A stretch of DNA of 64,000 nt from CAKZNE01 sp040222435 (GTDB lineage Bacteria; Bacteroidota; Bacteroidia; Flavobacteriales; Schleiferiaceae): NCBI GenBank assembly GCA_965212245.1, contig OZ243107.1, forward strand, positions 62,001 through 126,000, given 5' to 3'. The notes under the pieces were generated by a model, which searched no databases, was not told where the DNA came from, and saw only the letters and a list, made by a program, of their open reading frames with translations. A program made the position numbers and the translations under genes. Every line of letters begins with the position of its first letter. Within the stretch, counting starts at the first letter, position 1. Positions 41,480-49,853 of the stretch are shown piece by piece.

Positions 41480-42550
41480 TCAGGCCTTGAGAAAATTATA
41501 GATTTCATCCGCTATTTGGAGTGAAGCCTTTCCATTTCCATAAAGCTTACCCGGAGAAAATTCTTTCTGCTTCAACAGTTGAGAAAAGGTTTTTAGTATG
41601 TCTCCTCTTTTCCAACCAGACAGGTAGTTATAGCCCTGATCTACCAATTCTTTCCATTCGGTTTCACTCCGGATGGTAAGACAGTACTTTCCAAAAAAAT
41701 AAGCTTCTTTTTGCAAGCCTCCGCTATCGGTAAATATAAGGCGTGCTCCTTTCAGGTATTTTAACATTTCAAGGTAACCCAAAGGTTCCATAGTATTAAA
41801 ATCCGGTCTTACTTTCAAGCCTTTAAGCTTTTTGGCTGTATGAGGGTGAACGGGAAAGCACACCGGCACTTGTTGATGAATTTCGTTAAGAGCAGATACT
41901 ATTTCCTCCAACTTATGTGGTTCGGAAATATTCTCTTGCCGGTGAATAGTTGCTAATACATATTCATGATCCGGAACTGATATATCCGTCCCAGTGGATG
42001 TGTCGGAGAATTGACGGCTGGCATCAAACATTACATCACCACAAAGCTTAACCAAGGCTCCCGAATTTTTAAAACCTTCTTTTTCAAGATTATCTATTGC
42101 AGTTTTTGTAGGGCAAAACAGCAGTGAACTCAGCTTATCCGTTAATACACGATTCACCTCCTCCGGCATCTGCATATTATAACTTCTCAGGCCTGCCTCT
42201 ACATGAGCCACAGGAATGTGCAATTTTGAAGCAGCAAGAGCTCCGGCCAGGGTAGAGTTGGTATCTCCATACACTAAAACCATATCCGGCTCTTGCTCCA
42301 TCATGAGTTTTTCAAGACCTTCCAGCATTCGGCCGGTCATCTTTCCGTGCGACATGGTGTTAATCCCCAAATTGAATGCCGCTGGGGGCAAGCCCATCTG
42401 ATCAAAAAATACTTGAGACATATTATTCTCGAAGTGCTGACCAGTATGCACTAATAATTCATCCAATCCATCCTTAGCTGCAATGGCTTTAGATACCACG
42501 GCAGCTTTTATAAACTGAGGTCTTGCACCAACTACGGTAAATATTTTCAT
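41480..42550 (-). CDS. wbpI: UDP-sugar 2-epimerase, non-hydrolysing (WecB/WbpI-like)
   Basis: 356 residues, GT-B-like fold. Motifs include VVGARPQFIKAAV (N-terminal), HTGQHFENNMS, VYGDTNSTLAGALAA, VAHVEAGLRSYNMQMPEEVNRVLTD (cut here at the conserved HVEAGLR core), ATIHRQENI and TDSGGLQKEAYF. The family inverts C2 of UDP-GlcNAc or of UDP-GlcNAc(3NAc)A. Placement between wbpB-like and wbpD-like genes favours the latter (WbpI), but WecB activity is possible. Confidence 0.85.
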   Translation of the reverse strand: MKIFTVVGARPQFIKAAVVSKAIAAKDGLDELLVHTGQHFENNMSQVFFDQMGLPPAAFNLGINTMSHGKMTGRMLEGLEKLMMEQEPDMVLVYGDTNSTLAGALAASKLHIPVAHVEAGLRSYNMQMPEEVNRVLTDKLSSLLFCPTKTAIDNLEKEGFKNSGALVKLCGDVMFDASRQFSDTSTGTDISVPDHEYVLATIHRQENISEPHKLEEIVSALNEIHQQVPVCFPVHPHTAKKLKGLKVRPDFNTMEPLGYLEMLKYLKGARLIFTDSGGLQKEAYFFGKYCLTIRSETEWKELVDQGYNYLSGWKRGDILKTFSQLLKQKEFSPGKLYGNGKASLQIADEIYNFLKA

Positions 42551-42595
42551 TATGGCTTTAGTGCGCAGAATTGTATGTGGCCTGAATTATATATG

Positions 42596-43564
42596 TTAAG
42601 CTTTTTGAAAAGGATGCACACTGGCATCCAGCTTGGCCAATGGATGATAATCCCCTTTTAAGCCTATAGGTTCCTGGTGGCGTATATCATGTACAATCTT
42701 GATAGAAGGCAATGTTTCAGCTATTCTGAAACCTTCACCTCTCAGAATATCCTGGTAACTCCTGGTATGTAAGTCTGTAAAACCATCGCTGAACTCAAGC
42801 TCTTCGCCTTCAATAAGGATAGACCGGTAAGTGGTTTTACCTGTTTTTCTCACCTCATCAGGAATTGTTTCATTGTTGATGCTTAAAAACCATCTTACAC
42901 GGGCCCGTTCCAATTCAAGATAACCAGAGGCACGATCATGTGTATGAACATGAACCGTGTTTTGTTTAGCCTCTCCAAAAACCCAGGTTAACATATCGTA
43001 AAAATGCACACCTATGTTAGTAGCTATGCCACCGGATTTGTGCATATCTCCTTTCCATGACGTATAATACCAGTGTCCCCTGGAAGTAAGATAGGTGAGG
43101 TCAACATCATAGACTTTATCGGCAGGGCCAGATTGCACCTTTTCACGTAAAGCTATAATTGAAGGGTGTAACCTCAATTGAAGAATTGAGTAAATATTTT
43201 TACCACTCTCTTTCTCAATTTCCTGTAATGCTTCAATATTCCAGGGGTTCAGAACTATAGGTTTCTCGCAAATCACATCAGACTGATTACGTAAGCCAAA
43301 CCTTATATGGCTATCGTGCAAATAATTCGGAGAACAAACCGATACATAATCAATAGCATCGCCATTGCGTTTCAGCTTTTCAATATGACGGTCAAAACGT
43401 TCAAACTCAACAAAAAAGTCAGCATTGGGGAAATAGCTGTCCATAATACCCACACTGTCAAAAGGGTCAAGGGCGGCCACTAAATGACTACCTGTTTCTT
43501 TAATGGCTTTAAGGTGACGGGGAGCTATATAACCTGCAGCTCCAATTAGCGCAAACTTTTTCAT
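42596..43564 (-). CDS. wbpB: UDP-GlcNAc-uronate 3-dehydrogenase, WbpB/WlbA-like (Gfo/Idh/MocA family)
   Basis: 322 residues. An N-terminal Rossmann fold with FALIGAAGYIAPRHLKAI, the conserved CEKPIVLNPW (EKP at 100-102) and a C-terminal alpha/beta domain with SRGHWYYTSWKGD and SGGIATNIGVHFYD. AAGYIAPRHLKAIK at the start and GHWYYTSWKGDxxKSGG are typical of WlbA/WbpB, which oxidise C3 of UDP-GlcNAc-uronate. The 6-dehydrogenase that makes the substrate (WbpA) is absent from the window. Confidence 0.88.
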   Translation of the reverse strand: MKKFALIGAAGYIAPRHLKAIKETGSHLVAALDPFDSVGIMDSYFPNADFFVEFERFDRHIEKLKRNGDAIDYVSVCSPNYLHDSHIRFGLRNQSDVICEKPIVLNPWNIEALQEIEKESGKNIYSILQLRLHPSIIALREKVQSGPADKVYDVDLTYLTSRGHWYYTSWKGDMHKSGGIATNIGVHFYDMLTWVFGEAKQNTVHVHTHDRASGYLELERARVRWFLSINNETIPDEVRKTGKTTYRSILIEGEELEFSDGFTDLHTRSYQDILRGEGFRIAETLPSIKIVHDIRHQEPIGLKGDYHPLAKLDASVHPFQKA

Positions 43565-43589
43565 TGCAATATTTCTTTAACTGTAATTA

Positions 43590-44750
43590 TTATCTATTAT
43601 TGAAACAATCGTCCAGGGCTTTGAAAATTCTTTCAAAGTCATTTTCACTAAGGTTACTTCCGCTCGGCATGCACAAACCTAAATCGAATAATTCTTCAGA
43701 GATACCGTCTCCTACATAAGGGTATTGTTCAAAAACCGGCTGTAAATGCATGGGCTTCCACAAAGGTCTGCATTCAATATTAACGCTTTCAAGGAACAAG
43801 CGTATATCTTCACGATTCAAGCCTTTGTTCTGCTCCGGGTTTATCAGGATGCAACTCAGCCATCGGTTGGAATAGCTTTCTTTGGCCTCTTCCTGAAAAA
43901 GAATGTTGAAACCTCTTTCTCTTTGAGCCTCAAAATATTTCCGGTAGCGCTCAAAATTTGCTCTTCTGGCACTTACCCGGTCGTTTAGCACCGTCATTTG
44001 TCCCCGACCTATTCCAGCCAAAACATTGCTAAGACGGTAGTTATAACCTATTTCTGAATGTTGATAGTGAGGAGCCGCATCCCGTGCCTGAGTGGCCAGA
44101 AACCTGGCTTTATGTATTAGAGCTTCATTTTCAGAGACCAAGGCCCCACCTCCACTGGTGGTAATAATCTTATTTCCATTAAAGGAGTAAATACCAAAAT
44201 CACCAAAACTTCCGGTAAACTTATCATTGAATTTACTTCCCAGGCTTTCGGCAGCATCTTCAATAACCGGTATATCGTATTTTTCACCAATTTCCATGAT
44301 GGCCTTCATATTGGCTGGCATTCCATACAGGTGTACCGGCATGATCGCTTTGGGCAGCTTAGCCTCTCCAAACTTACCGGCCAAACAGTCTTCAATGCCT
44401 TTTCGTAGAAATTCAGGATCCATATTCCAGGAGGATGATTCCGAATCAATAAAAACAGGAATGGCGCCTTGGTAAATAATGGGGTTTATGGTGGCAGAAA
44501 AAGTCATATCCTGTACCAATACATAATCACTTTCACCTATACCATAAAGAAGCAAAGCCAGATGTATAGCTGAAGTACCGGAGCTCAGGGCCACGGCATG
44601 CGAGACCCCGTTATAATCCTGAATATCTTTTTCAAAACCATTAACGTGCGGCCCCAGCGGAGCTATCCAATTGGTTTCAAAAGCTTCCGTAACTTTCTCT
44701 AATTCACCACCACCCATATGAGGGGACGATAACCATATTTTTTCATTCAT
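43590..44750 (-). CDS. pglE: PLP-dependent aminotransferase, PglE-like (DegT/DnrJ/EryC1)
   Basis: 386 residues. The PLP lysine is Lys194 in SFNGNKIITTSGGG; other motifs are LSSPHMGGGELEKV and NWIAPLGPHVN at the start, HLYGMPANM, VIEDAAESLGS and QARDAAPHYQHSEIGYNYRL. The start and the ATQARDxxxHYxHxxxGYNYRLSNV segment closely follow PglE, which aminates UDP-4-keto-6-deoxy-GlcNAc. It is flanked by the PglD-like and WbpB-like genes, so a WbpE-type role cannot be excluded. Its spacing of 10 bases from the PglD gene indicates one transcript. Confidence 0.87.
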   Translation of the reverse strand: MNEKIWLSSPHMGGGELEKVTEAFETNWIAPLGPHVNGFEKDIQDYNGVSHAVALSSGTSAIHLALLLYGIGESDYVLVQDMTFSATINPIIYQGAIPVFIDSESSSWNMDPEFLRKGIEDCLAGKFGEAKLPKAIMPVHLYGMPANMKAIMEIGEKYDIPVIEDAAESLGSKFNDKFTGSFGDFGIYSFNGNKIITTSGGGALVSENEALIHKARFLATQARDAAPHYQHSEIGYNYRLSNVLAGIGRGQMTVLNDRVSARRANFERYRKYFEAQRERGFNILFQEEAKESYSNRWLSCILINPEQNKGLNREDIRLFLESVNIECRPLWKPMHLQPVFEQYPYVGDGISEELFDLGLCMPSGSNLSENDFERIFKALDDCFNNR

Positions 44751-44760
44751 AAATGTATAT

Positions 44761-45948
44761 TCATTTGGCTGGCACTCCTTTATATGTTACAAACTGTGGC
44801 ACATCACGGGTTACCACAGAACCGGCCCCGATAACCGCACCCTTACCGATACGAATTCCGGGAAGTACAGTGGCTCCGGTACCCAGATACACACCTTCTT
44901 CCAGGTGCACATTTCCACCTAAATTAACGGAAGGCATCAGTGAACAAAAGTCAGAAAGACGTACATCGTGACCAACAGTACAATTAAGATTTATTACACA
45001 AAAATTACCCACTTCAATATCGGTGGTAAGGATAGTATTGGCACAAATAATATTGCCGACTCCCATTGTTATGGACGATGAATCCTGAAGAATAGCAGAT
45101 GGATGAATAATATTAGGATAGTCTAAGCCTTTGGGCATTCGTCCCAGTAGTTCTTTCCTGATTTTGGAGTCTCCCACGCTGATTCCGATGGAATAGCCGG
45201 TTCCCTCTGCCTGATGTATAGCAGGAAAACCCTTTTCTTCATTATCATCAAAAAAACCTCCGAAACCAAAGCCACTAACGGAAAGAATACTCTTTACTTC
45301 CTTTCCGAATCCGCCAGCTCCTATGAGTGAAATCACCCTCCCTTTTTCCTTCCCTATCGGTTTGGCCGGCACACCAACTACACTTGTATTATCTGGTATA
45401 TCATTGATAACTACAGCTCCTGCTCCTACTGTACACCACTGGCCTATAGTTACACCTTGAATAACAGTCGCTCCTGCTCCAATATGTGTTCCTTCTCCCA
45501 CACTTACACTACCACTAAGGGTTGCATTAGGACTTATATGTGCATAATCTTCAATTATACAATCATGATCTATTGATGCAGAGGTATTGATTATAACATG
45601 TTTACCAACTCTTGTAGAATTATTTATAGTAGCAGATGCCATGATCACAGTACCATCTCTTACCTGCACACCCTTATCCAAGTGGCTTGAAGGATGAACA
45701 GCTACCCCATACGATAAGGACGATAATTGTTCGCTGATCTGCTTTCGGATATGGTTGTTACCAATAGAAATAATAAAGGGGGATCCTCCCTTATATTTAG
45801 AGGCTTCAAGGACTTTTCCTAACCCCTTTATTCCCTGAAAGTTAGTAACAGCAAGGTTATCATCAAAAAAACCTTCAACATTCTCACCACTCTGATTGAG
45901 AATATCCACAATAACCTTTGCGTGTCCGCTGGCGCCTATAATAAACAT
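44761..45948 (-). CDS. Tandem PglD/NeuD-type sugar O/N-acetyltransferase (two complete copies in one chain)
   Basis: 395 residues, about twice the usual length. Copy 1 (1-200) has the N-terminal IIGASGHAKVIVDIL, hexapeptide coils and His128 in SIDHDC; copy 2 (about 205-395) starts again with LIGAGGFGKEVKSIL and has His327 in TVGHDVRL. Both end with a VxGVPAK motif (192-196 and 391-395). Both retain the His that acts as catalytic base in PglD. PglD acetylates the C4 amine of the PglE product; the second unit may act on another sugar. It is adjacent to pglC (stop and start 1 base apart) and pglE. Confidence 0.85.
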   Translation of the reverse strand: MFIIGASGHAKVIVDILNQSGENVEGFFDDNLAVTNFQGIKGLGKVLEASKYKGGSPFIISIGNNHIRKQISEQLSSLSYGVAVHPSSHLDKGVQVRDGTVIMASATINNSTRVGKHVIINTSASIDHDCIIEDYAHISPNATLSGSVSVGEGTHIGAGATVIQGVTIGQWCTVGAGAVVINDIPDNTSVVGVPAKPIGKEKGRVISLIGAGGFGKEVKSILSVSGFGFGGFFDDNEEKGFPAIHQAEGTGYSIGISVGDSKIRKELLGRMPKGLDYPNIIHPSAILQDSSSITMGVGNIICANTILTTDIEVGNFCVINLNCTVGHDVRLSDFCSLMPSVNLGGNVHLEEGVYLGTGATVLPGIRIGKGAVIGAGSVVTRDVPQFVTYKGVPAK

Positions 45949-46551
45949 TTAAGATCCTTTAAATTTTTCCATGGTTACTGAAGTGTTAGAGTTTACACCT
46001 TCTGACTTTATAACTTTAATGAGAGTAAGGTAAATAACTTTCAAGTCCAGAATAAAAGACAAGTGCTCCACATACCACACATCGTATTCAAATTTCTTTT
46101 CCCATGAAATACTATTCCTTCCTTTTACCTGTGCCCACCCGGTTATTCCCGGTCTTACTGAATGTCTTCTAAATTGTTCAGGTGAGTAAAGCTCCAAGTA
46201 TTCTACCAACAGTGGCCTGGGGCCAATAAGACTCATATCACCTTTTAAAACGTTGATGAGTTGTGGTATTTCATCAAGTGAGGTTTTTCGAACCAGCTTC
46301 CCGATCCAGGTCAAACGGTCTCCGTCTGGTAATAGTTTTCCATCCTTATCCCTTTTATCGTTCATCGTTTTAAACTTGATGATCTTAAATACCTTTCCGT
46401 TTTTACCTGGTCTTTTTTGAATAAAAAAAGCGGAGCCCTGATTCGCTGCCATTAGAATCAGCAGTACTGGTAATGTAATGGGAAGGGTAAGAAATATTCC
46501 GAAGAATGCAACCAGTATATCCATCACCCTTTTGAAAAAAAACTTATACAT
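45949..46551 (-). CDS. pglC: Initiating phosphoglycosyl transferase, PglC/WcaJ-type monotopic
   Basis: 200 residues. A re-entrant N-terminal membrane helix (FFFKRVMDILVAFFGIFL), the catalytic Asp-Glu pair (93-94) in KTSLDEIPQL, and MSLIGPRPLL are present; the C-terminal GWAQVKGRN and DVWYVEHLS are family features. It transfers a phospho-sugar, by its neighbours diNAcBac-1-P, to undecaprenyl phosphate and so starts the repeat unit. It overlaps the upstream GT4 gene by 8 bases. Confidence 0.9.
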   Translation of the reverse strand: MYKFFFKRVMDILVAFFGIFLTLPITLPVLLILMAANQGSAFFIQKRPGKNGKVFKIIKFKTMNDKRDKDGKLLPDGDRLTWIGKLVRKTSLDEIPQLINVLKGDMSLIGPRPLLVEYLELYSPEQFRRHSVRPGITGWAQVKGRNSISWEKKFEYDVWYVEHLSFILDLKVIYLTLIKVIKSEGVNSNTSVTMEKFKGS

Positions 46552-47773
46552 CCTTTAAATGCTTGTATAATTTGTTGGCTAAACTGGCATAAGATAGATT
46601 GGCTTGCAAATATTGCGCTCCGTTTTTTCCCATCGCATCCAGTTCTGCCAAAGGCATGCGACTAAGTTTGTTCACCATGTCAGCCAATACCTGGGTGTTT
46701 TCTGCTTCTATGAACCAACCAATGTTGTGTTCATTTAACATAAAGGGATACCCATTATAAGGTGCCAGTATGGGCCGGGCTGCCTTCATGTAGTCAATCC
46801 ATTTATTAGGGCTTATCCCAAAGCGATAAATAGGTTTGTTCAACCAGGGGTTAACCAAAACGTCCATCTCCCTGAGTAAATGCGGAAGTTCCTTTTTCGG
46901 AATATGTCCGAGAAAACGAATATTGGAAAGCTTCGAATACTTAGTATGATAATGTTCCCGCATGGGGCCATCACCAATAATCAGAAAAACAACCGATGGA
47001 TTTTCACTATGCAGCTTTTGAGCCACTTCAAATAAATGATCCAGCGCATTAGCTTTACCTATAGTACCTGAGTAGCCTACTTTAAATTTTTCTTTTTCAG
47101 CACGGATAACCTCCAGTGCATTACTTCCCTTATCAGATAAACTTTCTTCCTGATACAACTCAGGGTCAAACCCCATGGGCAACCAGAGAAAAGGAGGCTC
47201 TTTTTTCATTACGGCCTCCACATGGCTTTTAGCGTTGGGTAAAGTACTGATAATCAAATCTGCGTGCGTGTAGCCCTTTCTTTCTACCCAGGCTAAAAAT
47301 CGCACGGCCAGGTGCTTTTTGCTGTAACCTCCTATCTCTACCAGGGTTTGGGGATAAATATCCCTGATCTCTACTACCAAAGGTGATTTGGTTAAATACT
47401 TAAGAAGTATTCCATTCAGAAAGCTCAGAATAGACAGTGAGGAAACCATTATAACGTCTGGCTTAAACCGGAATAATGCCGGTAACTTTAACAGTATCAA
47501 AAACTCAAACCAAAGCCAGGAAAAAAGCCTTTTCACATTGAAACCTAAACCGGTTACCGGCCCGTTCAAGATCATGTTGGCACAGGTATTAAAAGTTTCA
47601 GTTTTTGACAAGCCCCAAAAAGAGGGAATATCGGGTACCATAGTAGACCTTGAGCTTACCAGCAATACTTGATTCTCTTCTATACGTGAGAAGTATTTAG
47701 CTAAGAAAAACTGCCGGCTTGGCACCCCATAATTAGGGTTTACGGCATATTTGGAAATAAACAGTAATCTCAT
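46544..47773 (-). CDS. Glycosyltransferase, GT4 family (WbuB-like)
   Basis: 409 residues. N-terminal Rossmann lobe (LLFISKYAVNPNYGVPSRQF), mid linker, and C-terminal nucleotide-binding lobe with KVGYSGTIGKANALDHL, FLIIGDGPMREHY, IRFLGHIPKKELPHLLR and the family ISPNKWIDYMKAARPI segment. The start resembles WbuB, an acetamido-sugar transferase. It probably adds the second sugar to the PglC product. It overlaps its neighbours on both sides (4 and 8 bases). Confidence 0.85.
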   Translation of the reverse strand: MRLLFISKYAVNPNYGVPSRQFFLAKYFSRIEENQVLLVSSRSTMVPDIPSFWGLSKTETFNTCANMILNGPVTGLGFNVKRLFSWLWFEFLILLKLPALFRFKPDVIMVSSLSILSFLNGILLKYLTKSPLVVEIRDIYPQTLVEIGGYSKKHLAVRFLAWVERKGYTHADLIISTLPNAKSHVEAVMKKEPPFLWLPMGFDPELYQEESLSDKGSNALEVIRAEKEKFKVGYSGTIGKANALDHLFEVAQKLHSENPSVVFLIIGDGPMREHYHTKYSKLSNIRFLGHIPKKELPHLLREMDVLVNPWLNKPIYRFGISPNKWIDYMKAARPILAPYNGYPFMLNEHNIGWFIEAENTQVLADMVNKLSRMPLAELDAMGKNGAQYLQANLSYASLANKLYKHLKDV

Positions 47774-48555
47774 TTTTCCAATTCCTTCAAAGCATTATTA
47801 AAGGAGATGAACTCATATCCGTCTTCCGCCAGGTGCTTGATCAACCAAGTATACCAATCCTTATATTCACTGTAGGTAGGGGAAAAATAAATATCATGGA
47901 AATTAATCACAAAGTAAGGCAGGTTCAACGCCTGCGCTTCGCTCAGCAATCTTTTACTTTCCTTTTTTGCCGAGGCCAGCTTACCACCCATAGGGGACAA
48001 AACGGTGGCATCCATTATAGAAATGGGTATTTCCCACATGCTACCCACCTTCCACGGTTGTTTAAGTGTATTATAAGTAGAGTCATAAGTAAACCCTAAA
48101 GCTTCCATAATAGGCAGGGTTGTTTCGTCTCTGCGTAAATAATGATTCCGGATACCTATAGCTGTATCAGATCCCATGAGTTCCAATAAGCGTTTCTTTT
48201 CTATGGTAAGGTTCTTCTGAGAGTTGTAATTAATACCATGCAAGCCCACCTCAACCCCGGCTTCCTGAAGATATGTAATGTAAGGTTTGGCTTTTTTGTA
48301 ATTATAGGATAAGCTCAGGGCGTTATCCATGCCAAAGAAGAAAGTTTCCTTTATCCCAAACTGCATATTGAATTCATGTAATTCACTGATCCGCTCCAAA
48401 CGATAGCTAAAAGATCGTTTTAAGAATTCCGATGCCGAGAGGTCCCCTTTTAAAACCCCCTTTAAGCCCTTTACTATAAGCCCAGGATAAAAGCGGTCCC
48501 GCCAATGCTCGCTTAAAGTCAGATGATCTACGTCATGCGAAACAATAATCTTCAA
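47770..48555 (-). CDS. Polysaccharide deacetylase family protein
   Basis: 261 residues. NodB-fold signatures: VSHDVDHL (metal Asp-x-Asp, residues 4-11) and VGLHGINYN (His motif, about 110); C-terminal LPYFVINFHDIYFSP contains the third His motif. It probably deacetylates a repeat-unit sugar, or a carrier-linked glycan. It overlaps the GT4 gene by 4 bases and is 50 bases after the next glycosyltransferase. Confidence 0.8.
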   Translation of the reverse strand: MKIIVSHDVDHLTLSEHWRDRFYPGLIVKGLKGVLKGDLSASEFLKRSFSYRLERISELHEFNMQFGIKETFFFGMDNALSLSYNYKKAKPYITYLQEAGVEVGLHGINYNSQKNLTIEKKRLLELMGSDTAIGIRNHYLRRDETTLPIMEALGFTYDSTYNTLKQPWKVGSMWEIPISIMDATVLSPMGGKLASAKKESKRLLSEAQALNLPYFVINFHDIYFSPTYSEYKDWYTWLIKHLAEDGYEFISFNNALKELEK

Positions 48556-48605
48556 AACGCTGGTACTTTGTAATTAAATTGATTCTTTTTTGAGAAAGAC
48601 ACTCT

Positions 48606-49709
48606 TTATTTCAAGAGTTTATCACGATATACATCAATTAAAACCTGCTTGGCCATATCCCAGTTATACGTTTCGTTAACCAGTTTGTAACCCTTGGCTG
48701 CCTGAGTTTTAAGTTTTTCAGGATTTTGAATATAAGCCATTACTTCTTCGGCTATATTTTCAATACTCAGCGGGTCAACCGTTGTACCTACATTGTTGCT
48801 GTTTATAAAGTTAGCCAGATTAGGAAAGTCAGAGGTAATAACAGGCAAGCCATTACCTAAGTATTCAAATATCTTTACAATGCCTTCTCCTGTGCAATAG
48901 GTGAAGTTTATGGACGGCTCATATAAAGCCACGCCTATACTACCTTTAATCAGGTAATTTTTTACCTCAGTCCAATCTACCTTACCGTGGTAATCGATAT
49001 AGCTTCTTGAGCGGATCAGTTTTTCCAGATCAGGATCAGAACACGGCCCGATTAAACTTAACCGAAATGGTGCATCTACCTTGTCCAGGGCAAAGATCAA
49101 ACGCTCTACTCCCCTGGCCTTATTTACCCCACCGGCATACACTATTGTGAAAATATCCGGTTTTTCAGGAATACGATCAGGCAAAAAACTTTTGGGAGGA
49201 TAATTCCCGAGTACCAGTTTATTAGGATTGTTGTAGCGGTTATAGATATAGGAATCGGCACATACTATATAGTCCAGCTTATTACAAATGGATTTTTCCA
49301 GTTTATCCCAGGCCTGTGCTATAATGCCCTTGAAGGGCAAGCCGGTAGCGAGTATAGAGCTTTTGTAATCTTCATGTACATCAAACACTACTTTTTTGCC
49401 TTGTTTATGGAGTTTCCTGGCCAAAAAGATTAATTCCGGATCATGCATATGATATACATCAGCATCAACACGCATGCAAAGCTTGAAAAGCTTGTTAATG
49501 GCCGTAATTCTCTTGAGCTTTCCGGTTATGGGAGGGATTGAGATATGCTTGAATCCAGGGTGTTCAAACGCAAATGCCGGTGGTTTGGAAAGGTAAGTTA
49601 CGTTCCACCCTTCATCCAGAAATGACTTTATTTGCTTGTGAAATATTCTATCGTCATTAAAGTCATGTGCGGAGGTAACCACACACAATTCTACCTTCTT
49701 AGTTTTCAT
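48606..49709 (-). CDS. Glycosyltransferase, GT4 family
   Basis: 367 residues. N-terminal lobe SAHDFNDDRIFHKQIKSFL and DADVYHMHDPELIFLARKL; C-terminal lobe with IVYAGGVNKARGVERLI, LSLIGPCSDPDLEKL and the EX7E-like GIVKIFEYLGNGLPVI. This N-terminus is common among Bacteroidota capsule glycosyltransferases. Sugar specificity unknown. A 144-base gap separates it from the asparagine synthase gene; I find no clear promoter in that gap. Confidence 0.83.
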   Translation of the reverse strand: MKTKKVELCVVTSAHDFNDDRIFHKQIKSFLDEGWNVTYLSKPPAFAFEHPGFKHISIPPITGKLKRITAINKLFKLCMRVDADVYHMHDPELIFLARKLHKQGKKVVFDVHEDYKSSILATGLPFKGIIAQAWDKLEKSICNKLDYIVCADSYIYNRYNNPNKLVLGNYPPKSFLPDRIPEKPDIFTIVYAGGVNKARGVERLIFALDKVDAPFRLSLIGPCSDPDLEKLIRSRSYIDYHGKVDWTEVKNYLIKGSIGVALYEPSINFTYCTGEGIVKIFEYLGNGLPVITSDFPNLANFINSNNVGTTVDPLSIENIAEEVMAYIQNPEKLKTQAAKGYKLVNETYNWDMAKQVLIDVYRDKLLK

Positions 49710-49853
49710 TTCTTATAAAAGACTTTTGTAAAACTGCAACGCTCTTAAACTTATATCTGTCCGGTTTCTTTCTTCCTAAACTTTCAGAAGCTGCCAATAG
49801 GATTAGTACTATTAAGGGTTCTTATGAACCGCAAAGATTTCCTTGTTTCAATT

